Below, piece after piece: positions 21,680 through 35,073 of a DNA stretch of 64,000 nt. Numbering within the stretch: the stretch's first letter is position 1; each line of letters opens with the position of its first letter. The translations under genes were made by a program, and so were the position numbers. The stretch comes from Fremontodendron californicum (Eukaryota > Streptophyta > Magnoliopsida > Malvales > Malvaceae): contig JAULJL010000005.1 of NCBI GenBank assembly GCA_030761205.1, forward strand, positions 7,527,501 through 7,591,500. The letters are read 5' to 3'. Under the pieces are notes generated by a model. The model was not told where the DNA came from. It saw only the letters and a list, made by a program, of their open reading frames with translations, and made no database searches.

Positions 21680-23720
21680 TATCCCTCGAATATCTAAATT
21701 CGCTAAATATTCAGATTTATTAAATTATTTTTTTAAATAAAAAAATAAAATAATAACTAAATATGTAAATGGAGCCGATAAAATATTCGGATATTCGAAA
21801 GATATCCGAATTTTCAAATTATCTGAATCTGTAATAACTGAATCCGAAAAAAAGATCGAATCATAAAAGTAAAAAAATTATTTCCTTATTAACAATTATT
21901 TATTATAATAACTGTAAATTATAAATAGTTTTAGTTAATCAACTTATTTTGTAATTTCTTAAAATAGTGAAAATAAACAACTATTGTAAATGAAGCGGAT
22001 AACGAATTCGAATATCTGACATTATTCGAATTAAAATTAAAGCGTATTCGAATAACAGATATCTAAGGGTTCATACTCGAATCGACTCCGGATAGTAAAT
22101 TTAATATACAAATCCGTAAATTATCCGAATCTGAAAATACTGATTGAATTACATAAGCTAAAGAAATTATTTGTTTATTAATATTTATTTATTATAATAA
22201 TTATAAATATTTTTAATTTATCAACACATTTTGTAATTTTTTTTATAAAAAAAAAAAGACAACTATGCGTTGTCTGGACCTGCTACAGTACCCCTTAGGA
22301 TATTTTTAATACATAGTTATTACTTATTATAGATTATAAATAAGCACAAAGTTTTTTTTTATTTTTTATCAGCAAATAACAACAATGTTATTACTTGGTT
22401 TTGAATTTTAGGAAATATGTTAGTTTTTTTTTTTTTTTTGGCTATCCATGATTACAGGGAAATTGGGAGAGAGATTTCCTAAAGCTATATAGTAATCTAT
22501 TCCGCTAGATCTATCATAATAATTAATTGTAGGACAAATATCGATTATTAAAAGCTGTCCACATGTCAAAACGTTAGGGTATCTATGTAAGACATTTTTC
22601 ATTTTTGCCAAAAAAACTTTGGCTTTTATATATTTATATAAGATTTATCCGAAATTCGAATCTGTTTATTATTCGCTTACTATTCGAATACATATCAGAT
22701 TTAAATACCAATATCTCTCGGATATCCAAATTCGCTAAATATACAAATTTATTAAATTATTTTTTAAAATAAAAAATAAAATAAAATAATAACTAAATAT
22801 ATAAATGGAACGGATAACGAATTTGGATATCCGACAGTACTCAAACCAAAATTAAAGCGGATTCGAATCACGGTAAAGGATTTATATTCGAATTCGTTGC
22901 AAATAGTAAATTCAATATCCGAATCCGTAAATTATCTGAATCTGTAATATCCAAATCCGAAAAAAATGGAATCATAAAAGAAAAAAAAATTTTCCTTAAT
23001 AACAATTATTTATTATAATAACTATAATTATTAATATTTTTAGTTAATTAACCCATTTTGTAATTTCTTAAAACAGTGAAAATAAACAATAAATGAAGCA
23101 GATAACGGATTCGAATATCTGACACTATTCGAATAAAAATTAAAGCGTATTCGAATAACGGATATCTAAGGATTCATACTCGAATCGACTACGGATAGTA
23201 AATTCAATATTCGAATCCGTAAATTATTCGAATCTGAAAAAACTGAAGCTAAAAAAATTATTATTTTATTAATAATTATTATTTATAATAATTATAATAT
23301 TTTTAATTTATCAACTCATTTTGTAATTTTTTAAAAATGAAAAAAAAAGATAACTATGCTCTGTCTGGATCTGCTATAGTACCCCTGAGAATACTCTTAA
23401 TATATAGTTATTATTTGTTATAGATTATAGATAAGCACAAAATTTTTTTTTTATCAGCAGATAACCACAAAGTTATTACTTAGTTTTGAATTTTAGGAAA
23501 TATGTTAGTTTTTTTTGTCTATCTATGTTTACAGGGGAATCGAGAAAGAGATTTTCTAAAGTTATATGGTTATCCATTTCGCTAGATCTAACATAATAAT
23601 TATTGCAGGACAAATGTCGATTATTAAAATTTGTCTACATGTCAAAAAATTAGGGTAATCATGTAAGACATTCCATTTTTGCCAAAAGTTTTGGCTTTTA
23701 TATATTTATATAAGATATAT
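21680..23720. repeat. Two tandem ~1.05-kb repeats rich in ATTCGAAT/CGGATATC
   Basis: Equivalent points are AAATTCGCTAAATA at about 21697 and 22731, and TGGCTTTTATATATTTATAT at about 22619 and 23691. Each unit has a 5' part full of CGGATAACG and GAATCCGTAAATTATC phrases and a 3' part with GGACAAAT(A/G)TCGATTATTAA. An inverted copy lies at 45785-47010. It is an uncharacterised dispersed repeat; the inverted copy ends near TAGGGATAACAGTGG, which may be a true transposon end. No coding capacity is seen. Confidence 0.8.
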
Positions 23721-23831
23721 TTCTCTATCTAATAATATTTTCTACTTTTAGTATTTTAGATAGTTAGTAAATGCGATTATAGCTATGTTTCGGGTTACCT
23801 AAAATCATTTCAGTTGAAGTTAGATAACTAT

Positions 23832-24121
23832 TGTGTAGTTCACATCAAAAGTAGAGACGATACAATATGCATATTAAATACTTTAACAATACTAAATCAC
23901 CCGCATTTTGGCTGAGGTTCTTCCAATATGTGTAGTTCAACATGAAAGTAGAGACGATACAATATAATTCTATAATATTTTAACAACACTAAATCACTCG
24001 CATTGGCTGAGGTTCTTCCAATATGTGTAGTTCGATATACAAGTAGAGATAATACAATATGCATCTTTGATACTTTAACAATACTAAATCACCCGCAATT
24101 GGTTAAGCTTCTTCTAATATT
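23832..24121. repeat. Three tandem ~97-bp units
   Basis: Units start at GTGTAGTT (about 23833, 23930, 24025) and contain AAGTAGAGACGATACAATAT and CACTAAATCAC-like phrases. The same triplet is at about 43742-44030 in the second block copy, so it predates the duplication. Confidence 0.88.
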
Positions 24122-25181
24122 TTAATTACCCGATTAGTATCATTATTTAGTTATTACAAAACTAGAAGTGTTATTTATAAAAAAAAAATATATAAAACAA
24201 GTTTCTTTTTTTGAACATATAATTATAAATAAAAGTCAATTTTGCTTTCGTACATTTTATTTGAATGTCAAAATTTAACCACTTAAAGGTAACCTATTAT
24301 GCTACTAATAAAAGTCGTTAATTTAAGTTAAAAAAAAAATTCAAATATAAAGTTTTTATTATTTTAATAAAAATTTTATTTTTAAATTTAAATTTAAATT
24401 TTTACACACATATTAACATAAATTTATACAAATAAAAATTTAAAATTGTTAATCTATATATTATTAAATTATATTTTAAATATTTTGATTAATAAAATTT
24501 ATTAAATTTATAAATAAAAATTATAATTTCATATATATTTTACTTAATATTTGTTAATTGTTTAATATATAAATTTTATTTATATATATGTAACTATATA
24601 TTATTAGTTAAAAATATATATAAACAAATAAATTATTTACGTGCAATATATATGCAACAAAAATTAGTAGTAGTAAATATAACGAATAAAGTTTTTTTGT
24701 AAATTAAAAATGATAGATAAATTTATAAAATAAAATAATTAATTTAATATCAAAATTAATAATATTAAATTATTACGTTAAATGTATGTGAAATAAATTA
24801 TTTACGTGTAATGTATGTGTTTTTTTTTATTTTGTAATAATGTTACTTTGTTATTTTGAAGCTCAAAATGTTTTTATTATTTAATTAAGGCCAAATTAGA
24901 GTCAAATAATTCTAAATCTATTTAAAAAAAGTTTTTAGTTAAAAAATTTCTTATATATTATTTTTATAGTAATAGAGTATAATAATTATGATCAAAATTA
25001 TTTAGATTTTAAGAGAGTGTTATAAGAACTGAATACAAGGTGTTGGATTAGTGAGATTGCACGAGATGAATTTGATAATTTATTTAATTTGTTGTTTAAT
25101 TCTTCAATAGTATTAATAATTAAATTTTGTATTTTTTTAGTTATTAAATTTGAATTCTTGTAATTTTTTTTGGAGGTTATT

Positions 25182-27687
25182 AAATTTTTTTTGGAGTAAA
25201 TTTCGAGGACGAAATTTTTATATGGGGGGTAAGTTGTAACAACCGAGGTTACGTATAATCATGTAAAGTTAAATCCCAAAAATTTTAAGGACAAACTTGA
25301 AAATTGGTAAGAAGTTATAAGTGAAGGAAATAAAAGAAGAAATGATCAAATTGAAAATACTAAAAAGTTTAGGGGCTTAATGGTTATTTATAAAAAGTTG
25401 AGGGACTAATATGCAATTATCCCAAAAAAAAGAAAAATATCTCTTTATCTTCATCTTTCTCTCCCGAAATCTCAAAACATTTTCCTTCTCTTCTTCAAGC
25501 AGCCGGCCTCCCACTCTATCCCTCTCTCTCTCAAAATTTTCTTCAAGTATTCCACCATAATCTCAACAAAAATTACATCCAAGGTTAGTTTCTTGATAAA
25601 TTCTTCATTTTTTTTAGATATTCTATTTGAGCATGCTAAGATCTTTACACCATATACATGTTAAGGTCTGAAATCCATCTATTAAGTATGAATTTTACTC
25701 ATTTTTGGTAAGAATTAAAAGGATTTGAAAGCATGAACAAGAAAATGGGAAGAAAAAGCAAAACAGGGGAAACTGAGCATGCTTGCTGTTCGGATTTTCT
25801 GGGTTCGGCACATTAGGGTTTGTATTTTTTTGATATTTTTCCTAGAAACTAGACTTCAGTATGAGAATTTTGGTATTTGAATCACCCAAAACCGATAAGC
25901 GGTTAAAAAGATAAAATTCGGTGAAGTTGGCTGTTCTGTGTTGATCCCTGTTTCAGCATAGTTTCGGGTTTTATCAAATTTGATCAAAATTTTGTTCTAG
26001 TTGTATAAGTTAGTTATTTTATTCATAAATTAGACATATTGGTTGAAATAAACCAATTGGAATCACTTCCAAATTCCTTACCAAACTCAAGTTATGATTT
26101 TCTAATCTAACTTGATATTAAGGAATTTATTGCTTAAGAGAAATATAGTACCAAATGATGGTTATGGATTATGAAAATCTCTAAGGCATGGAATACTAGA
26201 AACGAATTTGATAAAGACATGATTATGGAGTTGAATTATGGAGAAAATGATTATGGAAATGATATTAAAAATTAAGGATATGTTGTTTTGAGTATGAGAA
26301 ATTAGTATATGGGGTAGATTTATGGGACTTAAGTTACATTCAAAATTGTGTAATGCTTTGAGCATGTATAGATACTAATTATTGTTAATCTCTAGGCCAC
26401 GTAGATCCGACGTCACCTGTGGATCCCGAAGTTTCAGGTCGAGGTGTACAGTGAGATCATCTCAAGGATTGTGAGTAGATGACAACTATAGTTATTTGAA
26501 ATTTCTTTAATTATAATTATATATATATATATATTTTTAACATAATATTTATTTTACGTATTAAAGGTATATACGATATTTAATCATATGAATTGATTTG
26601 TTATTAAAGTATTTTTATTTCAAGAAATATTATATCGAGTAAGTTGGTTGATTTATGAAATATGATTTTACATAGAATTTGACGTACATGGTTTTGGCTC
26701 CACCTGACTTAATGTATGAGATTATTTCCTTGACCGGAATACGGGAGCTGCGTGCTACGCCTCTATGGCGGGAGCCACCTCCAGAGTCCCCATTCCGTGA
26801 TATTAGACCGGAATACGGGAGCTGCGTGCTACGCCTTTGTGGCGGGAGCCACCTCCAGAGTCCCTATTCCGTGATATTAGACTGAGGTATGGGAGTTGCG
26901 TGCTACGCCTTTGTGGTGGGAGCCACCTCCAGAGTCCCTATCCCGTTATATTTGCCTTTTGGGGGCACATCATAGCGACACATATGCCTTTGGGGCGTCC
27001 TATGGTGGTATTGGCCTTTGGGGCCGGCTACTAGTATGCCTACATGGATATTCTTGTGCATGACAGAAAGTTGGAGCCCAATTATACGAAACTTGAATTA
27101 CTTTACGGATTTTATTCATTGATTTAATATTGTTATACATTTGAAAAACTTGCTACGTCTTTGAATTACTCATTATGGTTTTATTATTATTTATTTTGAA
27201 AATGTCAATTATACTTTACAGATTTCCATTATGGTTTTCACACGCTTTAAATGTTGTCTACTCATTGAGATATTCATATATCTCACCTCCTTTTATTTCT
27301 CATTTTCAGGACACACTTAGGTGTCGGGATTGCTGTCTTCCTCTACTCTCCGTTTCAAGAGTATATTGACGTGGTGGGCATCATATCTAAATTTCTAGAA
27401 GATTTGGTCTTTTGATGTTTTTATCTAGTAAACCTTGCTGAGATAGGTTTATTTCTAGATATATTATATATATTTGAAGATATGAGACAATAGATCAATA
27501 TGTTTTGATTTGAGCATAAATTGATCATGAATAATTTTTGAATATGCATGGATATATGTGGTAATAGTATTGAGAAATATTGATGGTTGAGGATATGAAT
27601 TTGAGTGTTAGTTGCAGGAGGGTTATAGTTGAAATAGAAAGGAAACTCTGCCGGATTTTAGGTAGATTATCCGGACAGGGTGTTACA
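25182..27687 (+). mobile_element. 3' end fragment of a chromovirus-type gypsy element: pol tail, polypurine tract and 3' LTR
   Basis: TTTCGAGGACGAAATTTTTA followed by the polypurine tract ATGGGGGGTAAG (about 25222-25233) is the familiar end of the internal region of plant Tekay/Del-type gypsy elements. An LTR follows directly, starting TGTAACAACCGAGGTTACG at 25235 and ending GGACAGGGTGTTACA at 27687 (2453 bp). No 5' LTR or coding region is present, so the element was truncated from its 5' side. The second block copy lacks this element and instead has about 3.3 kb of other sequence (45091-48432), so the deletion seems to have removed host DNA as well. Confidence 0.82.
26733..26948 (+). repeat. 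Three tandem 74-bp units inside the gypsy LTR
   Basis: Units start at 26733, 26807 and 26881 (ACCGGAATACGGGAGCTGCG or its diverged form) and contain GGCGGGAGCCACCTCCAGAG with an internal inverted repeat. They are moderately GC-rich in an AT-rich setting. Confidence 0.9.
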
Positions 27688-29160
27688 ATTATGATTTTTT
27701 TTCTTATTTACTTAAAATTAATTATGATTTTTTTTTATATAACTAGTTTATGCACATACTTTGCACCTGTATAATGTAATATGTAAATATTATTTATTTC
27801 AATATATATAATTAGCTAGTAGTTTTTTTTTTTTTTTTCTATTTTGTAAATTTATATATTAGATGTGTTTTTTTTTATTTTAATTTTGATATAAAATTAT
27901 ATTAAAAGTTTTTAAATTTGTTAAAATTGTAGATTATGTATAGATTTAAGTTATTGATTTTTGATTTGTTTAGTAATTTTAAAACTTTTTAATTATGTGT
28001 AATTTTTGTACATTAATATTTTAATATAATTTATAATATTTTGTTAAAATAATTACTGTAATTATGAAACTGATTGATATGTTATAATTTAGTTTTGTAG
28101 AGTGTTGAAATATGTAAGAAGTTGGATAATTGTTTAAATATTATAAAAAAATCTTATTACTTAGGTGTTGGAGATGCCACTATATACGAGTTCCAAAAAC
28201 ATTTAAGAGTTACAAATAACTATAAGTAAGTTATCAACTATTTAATTAATAATTATTTTAACACAAAATTTATTTATTATAAAGTTTTTTGTTGAAATTT
28301 TATTAAATTAAAATTTTTTTTGTTAAATTTATTAACAAAATGATACTAAATTTAACTGTTGGAAAAATCTGGTAGCTGATTCTCTTTTGTCTAAAACGGA
28401 CAAAAATAATAATTAAAAAATTAATTATTAGCTGCACGTGCAAGTGCCAAATGTCTTTATAATATATTAATATATAAGATTAATATATTACTAGATCATC
28501 CAAACCTAACCATGATCCAATTTCTACTTGAGTCCACTTGTGTCCTCTACTAAAATCATTCGCTTCTCTATATTTAAAAAATATTATTTTCTTTATTCTT
28601 TTTCAATATGGGATTTTATCCCATAGTTATTTTAAAAATGTTCAACATATATCTATGCCTAGATCCAATAATCAAAGGTACATACTAACAAAATCTCATC
28701 AAGGCCAGATGCTCATAAATTCCAATAATTAAATACTAATTTATTTGTTAAATGTCCTAATTTCATGAGTTTCAGAAAAAATCTTAATGGTTCTACAATT
28801 GAAAATATATTTCAAATTCCCAAAGAACCCTATGACAAGTTAGAACTTAGAACATTATATAAAAACTATTGTTCACTTCTCACCAGCTAAAAGAACGGAT
28901 TTTTTTCTTCCTTTTTTATTTTATGTTTGCCTGTCCATATCTTTAGATATTATATATCAGCATTTTCAGTTTTTCACTCCTTAATTCACTTTAAAAAAAA
29001 CAAAAAACAATTAATCTCAATTTCAACTTCACCAGCTTCAGTCTCACTGGTCAGCTGCTTATCTTTATTCTCTACTCAAATGCAATATTACAGAATGTAT
29101 TAATGAATATGTTTGCATGTCTATATCTTTGATTAGTCAATGGAATTGTGATTATTTCTT

Positions 29161-29197
<37 letters not shown>

Positions 29198-30350
29198 GAT
29201 TGTACCCAAAAATATGGATATTTTTCAGGATAGTTTGTTTCACATGTTATATATGAACTAATTGCATTGTATTTCTGTTTATTAAATTTTATCTGCATGA
29301 AATCTTTTTTTTTTTTTTGTTGTAAAAACTGTAATAAAAAACTTTGATCAAGAAGCAAATCTGTCACATTTTGTTGGTTAAATTGAACTATTGTAAATTT
29401 CATGTATGGGATGAAATCAGTCATCTATATTTTGTTCATGAACAGTCCTTTCATGTTTCTGCCTGAAATTTAATATTAAATCCTTGTTTGTTTTTACCCT
29501 TTGATAAACCCAAACGTGTAGCAAATTAATAAATACATATTAGACACACCACAGTAGAGATCTCAGATTTTTCTTACATTTACCTGAACCCATATTCCTT
29601 TATGGTATCTAGACCTGCTCATGGTCGGGTCGCGGCTCGGATTTTTTTTTTTCCTTTTCAAGTTCGTTTTGTACTGGGCTTGAGCTGGCCTAGAAGCTCA
29701 TTTTATTATTTATAAATTATTAAAAAATTATTTATATATATTTTAGAATTAAATATAAATAAAATTTTTTATTTAATAAATAGTAATTCGGGCTAGACCG
29801 AATTACAAAAATCCTTAACCATGCCCGGCCCAATTCGAGTCGGGCCTGTCGGAACGAGCGGACTATTAGGCATTTGAGCAGGTAATGGTATCCTATACTA
29901 CAAATTTCTATACAGATTTTTTTTCTTCTACCAAATATTGGCGTAAAGTTTTTTTTTTTTTTGATATGTGAGGTTTTCAGAAATTAAATCTGATCACTTG
30001 AATTAAGAGTCCAGCATTCTATCATATATCACACAACTGTTGGCGGTAATTTTGGAAGTTAACTTCACTCTATTCTGAATGATTCAGTGAAGGATCTTGA
30101 ATATTCATTAGTTGCAATTTGTTAAAATATTCTTTCTTCAATCAAACTCCAGGTAAAATTGATGTTGAGAAATGGAAAATGAAAACAGTTGGCAATAGTT
30201 TTGGAAGTTCTTTCCATTGATATACAAAAGTTGTTATAGTTAATGCTTTATTTTAAGTCTATGTTTTCATGGATGTTCTCATTCATTATAGAGTTGGCAA
30301 ATCCTAATCTATGCCAGCTATTAAAGTGAAAAAAAGGAAAGGAGGCCTGG
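27688..30350. repeat. Segmental duplication block B, left copy
   Basis: Collinear with 48433-49095 and then 52188-54168; the right copy has 3.1 kb extra at the join (left join at 28348-28352). The sequence is AT-rich with a T-run of more than 30 bases at about 29163-29196. It contains the hAT MITE at 29610-29884. I recognise no gene; short frames differ little between copies but show no family likeness. Confidence 0.88.
29610..29884. mobile_element. hAT-type MITE (copy in left block)
   Basis: 275 bp with the 8-bp target-site duplication ATGGTATC (29602-29609 and 29885-29892) and short terminal inverted repeats, TAGACCTGCTCA on the left against TACCTGCTCA as the inverse of the right end. GC-rich flanks (GGTCGGGTCGCGGCTCGG; CCCGGCCCAATTCGAGTCGG) enclose an AT-rich centre. 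No coding capacity. The paralogous copy is at 53427-53701. Confidence 0.82.
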
Positions 30351-31360
30351 CAAATCCTAATCTATGCCAGCTTTCACTGAAAAAAAGGAAAGTATGATCA
30401 ATTTTTAAATTTTTTTTTTATATATTTGGAGGATCGTATCCATATATTTATATTCAAATATTGTCGGACATGAATACTTTAAAAAAATAAAAAATATAAA
30501 AAATATAATTCATATATATAATATAAAAAATTAAAAGAGTATATATTTACAGCTTGAAACTAAGATTTCTGTCAAATCCCCGTTAGCATTTGTGCTTAGC
30601 CTAGACAAAAATCCTTGATTTTGGGATTGGTTCATGTGTCTTAGCTTAAAAGCAATGCTAGAAAATCCTAATCTGACTTTCTAATTTGTATTAACAATAT
30701 ATGGTGACTTGTCAAGGAACAAAAAAAAAAAAAAAAAGGTTGGAAGGAATTTGGGATTAGAACTGACTTTGCAATTGAAATTATTGGAGGTAACATGATT
30801 GAGATAGAATTTGATTAGACAATTCTTATAAAAAAAGAAGTAAACTCTGCTTACATTTTTTTGTGGTTTGAACGTTTCTTACATATCATTCATATGTTTT
30901 TTTCCTCAAATAATCATTAATTATTGTAAAGTTTCATTCTTTCAAGAGATTATACCATTAAATTTTTTGATAAAATTATCAAAATATCCTTGATTCATCT
31001 AATAAAATTATCAAAATACCATTGACACTTAAGGATATTTTCATAATTTATTAAAAAAAAAAATTACGTTACCTCTATGAAACAATATTTTACTACACAA
31101 GGCTATCTGAAAATAAAATAAATGATATATGAAAAACGTCTAAATTATACGAAGTATATGTGGAATTTACCTTTAAAAAATGGTTAGAGACAGTTGCTAA
31201 AAAAACATTGTTAGATAGTAGTTTGATTATTTCTTCATCTAGATAGTCTCCATGAGATGAAAGTGACAGATTCAGCCGCCCAATCAATTTTGTTCACAAA
31301 TTGTAGATTCTTTGTTTTTCTTTTCTTTTCTTTTTAAATTTTTTTTTTTCCAAACAACAT
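30351..31360. repeat. Segmental duplication block leading into the family B LTR
   Basis: 30351-30390 is a copy-specific junction that repeats the upstream phrase AAATCCTAATCTATGCCAGC and replaces about 420 bp found at 54169-54589. From 30391 on the sequence matches 54590-55383 and then 59664-59831. From 31018 it also matches the window start. The TSD base run AACAT (31356-31360) precedes the LTR. No gene is seen. Confidence 0.85.
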
Positions 31361-32243
31361 TGTAATAACTTGATTTCGTCCGGGTCTCCGAAATAAGGTA
31401 TATTTAAGAGATTGAAGTGAAAACATGCCAATTAGGATGTTAAAGAGTTTACAAGATCTCAATCACAAGATAGAAGAAGGTGTCGGAGTCCAAAAGATCA
31501 AATTCTAGGTGCTAAGTAAGAAAGCAGATTTGACCTTCGAAACTTGTTGCTGAGAAAACATAATCTTAAGTTCTTCATTTAAGGAAACTTCCTTTTTGAC
31601 TTTTTAATCTGACTTGAAAAGCTTTCCAACGATATATTACTCACCTAGAACGAGCAAGAATTAGTCATCAAAATCGACTGAGAAAGTGCCAGAAGATGCA
31701 GCAGTATAGTACTGGCCAAGAATGGCAATTTTTGTTGGAAATGTGGAGGTCCATTTTTCTAAATGAATGACATTTTGGTGGAAACATAGGAGCCCATCTT
31801 CGATGACCAAATGATAGGTTTTTAGTGGCCCATTTTTTCACGGCCAAAAAGAAAAAAGATGGATAAGTTCAAGAGCCCAACCTTAGAAGTCCATTTAGAT
31901 TTTTTGTTGTAGAGAGGCCCAACCTAGAAGAAAGATTGATAAGTTTAAGAGCCCAACCTTAGAAGTCCATTTAGATTTTTTGTTGTAAAGAGGCCCAACC
32001 TTAGGATCTATATAGGAAAATGGGGTGATTTTATAATTAAATAAAAATTGAAAGGAGCATTTGGCAAATAAGAAGGCATTTTGGTAAATAAAAAGGATGA
32101 GCAAAAAATGTTCCTTATAAGGGCAAAATGGTATAATGGTGAATAAATGGATAGTAAAAAAAGGACATGAGTCACCTTTCCTAGTACATGAGTTGGTATT
32201 TTGGACCAATGAGGAGCACTCTAAATGGCTAAGGAGCACTCTA
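31361..32243 (+). mobile_element. Family B LTR, second copy, truncated by the CACTA element
   Basis: The LTR starts TGTAATAACTTGATTTCG with the same left flank as the other copies. It keeps the ~215 bp (about 31614-31828) missing from copy 1. It stops after GGAGCACTCTAAA, where CACTA sequence begins. The remaining ~3 kb of LTR and everything equivalent to 16818-21274 are absent from this unit. Confidence 0.88.
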
Positions 32244-32254
32244 AATTGGTTTTC

Positions 32255-32870
32255 AGTGGCGCTAATATAGCGGCGTTTGACTTAAAAACGCCGCGGAGTA
32301 TCGTGTTTTTGAATACCCGGCGACGTTTCTATAGAAAACGTCGGGACGTTGTAAATTAGCGGCGTTTTATGTGTACAAACGCCGCTAAATCTGTGCTAAT
32401 TGCGGCGTTTGCATTATACAAACGCCGCTAAACTATTATCAATTTTTATCAGTTTCTTAAAATTTCGCCAAAATTTAGAGGCGAGACATTGCGTTTAGGC
32501 TTTTGTTTTAGCGGCGTTTGTGGACACAAACGCCGCTAAATAATATAATAAAGCGGCGTTTTTATTAAAAACGCCTTCGAGTATCCTTTTTTTAATATCT
32601 AGCAGCGTTTGTGACCCAAACGCCACTATTAATTTGTTGAGCGGCGTTTTTTACTTTAAAACGCCGCTATAAGTATTTAAATAGCGGCGTTTATATTTTT
32701 AAACGCCGCTAAATGTCTATAAAAATTTGAAAAGGTTTATTAGCGGCGTTTCTAATATAGAAACGCCGCTAAATACTACAATAGTGGCGTTTAGAGCATG
32801 CAAACGCCGCTATAGTTCATTTGAAAATAGCGGCGTTTGTATTACAAACGCCGCTAATGTTTTATTTCTT
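32255..32870. repeat. Left subterminal repeats of the CACTA element
   Basis: About eleven inverted pairs of the form GCGGCGTTT-spacer-AAACGCCGC, with loops of roughly 6-20 bp, often preceded by TA and followed by TAAAT. Arrays like this are the binding sites of TNPA-type proteins in En/Spm elements (established knowledge). The exact bound motif is inferred. Confidence 0.9.
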
Positions 32871-35073
32871 TCAGTCCTCCCGCTCCCTTTTTCCCCAAAT
32901 CAGAAAAAACCTAATTTGCAAAATAGCACCTTTCTCTCTGTTCCGCCTCTCTCCCCTGTTTCCCCATTTTTGGTTCAGACCAAAACCTAGCGATATCTAC
33001 TCTGTGCTTCAATCCATTGATCTATCTCGAACCTGGCTTTTGGAAGAACCTGGCTTCAATCCACTCTGTGCTGAACTTCCCTTTAAATACCCTGGTAAAT
33101 CGATTGATCTATCTCCAATTCATATTTTTTGCTTTATTCCATTGCAATGCATGCATTGGTTTCAAATTGTTTTTCGGGCTGTAGTTCATTATGCTATCTA
33201 TTGATTTGTTCCAACTGCCATGATGGTTGTTTATACATGCTATCAGATTGTTGTACCTTTCACATTAGTGTCATTGCTCGTTGGTTCTGAGCCCTACTCT
33301 TCCTTGTTTTTAACAGTTGTTGAAAGTTGATTAATTAAGCTTTGCTTTGTCTATATTTTGCTGTGTGTTTTTTTATATTTCAGCTGAAATTGGGGAAGAA
33401 AACAAACCACAACCTAAGGGCTAAGAGCATTTTTTGTTACCAATCTATGAATAAGAAACATAACCTCAAAAATGATTGACCCCACAACTCAGCCTTCGAG
33501 CTTCCAAGCAATTTCACATCGAACTTGAGTCTGAGAACCCATGTGCTTAAAAAGCTTAATCCTGCAAAGTTCAAACTAAGGGGCCACAATAAACAAGAAA
33601 ATTTTCAAACTGGTGAATCAAATCACTCAAGGAGGCTGATCAAATGGAGCCATTTTAGGACCATATGTCATAAAGGAAACATATAGAACAATTCAAGCCC
33701 ATAAGTGTCTTGGATAAAGATTACAGTTTAACGTAGAATCTGTCAATCGAGGACAGCGAAACATGTGATGGTTGTCTGGAAAAAGTTTCAGGACAAAACC
33801 AACACTATAACTCCACAATCATTTTGGTCATATTCATCCTTTCTTGTGCCAACAGAACCAACTTCAATAAAAAATCTATCAACCATGTTTTCACACAAAA
33901 ATATAAGTTCTAACAGGCGAGCACTGACAACAGGGAAAATGCATGCAACATCTAGTATAATATAACTACTGATTCTAACTTCAATAGTTCTAAGGGGCAG
34001 CTGCCCCCATTGTATATCCGTCTCTGTCTTTAGCTAAGAAAGTAACTTTGAATTAACATAGAGGCAAAAAGGAGCTAGCAAAGCCAACATGTCAGCACAA
34101 TGAACATTAGTTTTCTACATTTACCATCAAAATACCCCTTGTGTTTAAAATACAAGTCACACTCTCAATTATCCAAACAAAACAAAGCAATCAATGTCAT
34201 ATCTATCTTTCAAATTATCCATACACCATGCACAATTAGCACTAGAAGCCCAGAGCACAACCTGGGCTGCAAACTCAAGTCTGTACCATCTATCGACTAT
34301 AATCACTAAAAGAACCGAAACAATTAGTTCCTTAATTACATAAACAGCTAAATAAGCACAAGAATGGATCTTAATTCATTAAATGGATCTTAATTATATA
34401 AACAATTAGTTCCTAATGTTGTGGTCCTTAAGCAGCCCAAAAGATGATACTAGATAAGGAATCTTTGAGTAAATCTCCTACTGCTTATGACATGATTGCT
34501 TTCATGTGAAATTAGTTGGAGGCTCTGTAGATTGACCATATTTTGGTATTAGTCCAGGTGAAATTAGGTAGCTAAGGTGTCAGACAGGGCTGCACTAGAT
34601 TTTGGGATTTTGATGCTGAAATTTTACAGATTTAACAATACTGCATTGGAGGCCACTGAAACTGCCAGGGATGGATCATTCTTGAGTCTCAACTCTATTT
34701 TTTTTTCTGCTTAGTTCTAGTAATTTCTAATTAATTATAGTTAAAGCTGTTTGATAATAAATGATTCATCACCTATGGAAATGGTGACATGGCCCTTATC
34801 TATCAATGTCATGCAGTATTTATGATTGTGGTGTTTACAATCTACTTTATTTTGAATCTTTATTTTAAGGAAATTAAAGCTTGTTAGATGTTCAAGGAGA
34901 TTAATTGAGGCTGAATTAGTCAAGGAAAATGGGGAATTGAGCATTAGGTGGTTTATCTTATGACATTACAATTAGCATTATGTGGTTTATCTTATTAGTC
35001 TTTTTTGTCATAAGCTCATGGTAATGCTAAAATATGAGTTTCTGATGGGACTTAACTATGCAGAACGTACGAA
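32871..35073 (+). other. CACTA 5' non-coding region
   Basis: Between the left subterminal repeats and the first start codon. It includes pyrimidine-rich sequence at 32860-32960 that would suit a transcription start region, then ordinary AT-rich sequence. Several short frames (for example 32821-33204) show no family likeness. A 5' untranslated exon and intron are possible but cannot be defined. Confidence 0.5.

Larger units (their letters stand above)
21275..25181. repeat. Segmental duplication block A, left copy
   Basis: 3.9 kb collinear with 41170-45090, with scattered substitutions and small indels. It contains a tandem pair of ~1.05-kb repeats (21680-23720), a triplicated ~97-bp unit (23832-24121) and very AT-rich sequence (24130-25140) in which I see no gene. 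Confidence 0.92.

Noticed and set aside
21680..23720. GATTCGAATCCG phrases resembling a tRNA T-loop (GTTCGAATCC)
   Set aside because: They recur as part of a palindrome-rich dispersed repeat, with no cloverleaf, A box or acceptor stem around them.
28538..28732. 64-codon frame present in both duplicated blocks (also 52378-52572)
   Set aside because: The two copies are recent duplicates and the sequence has no recognisable motif, splice structure or composition of a gene.
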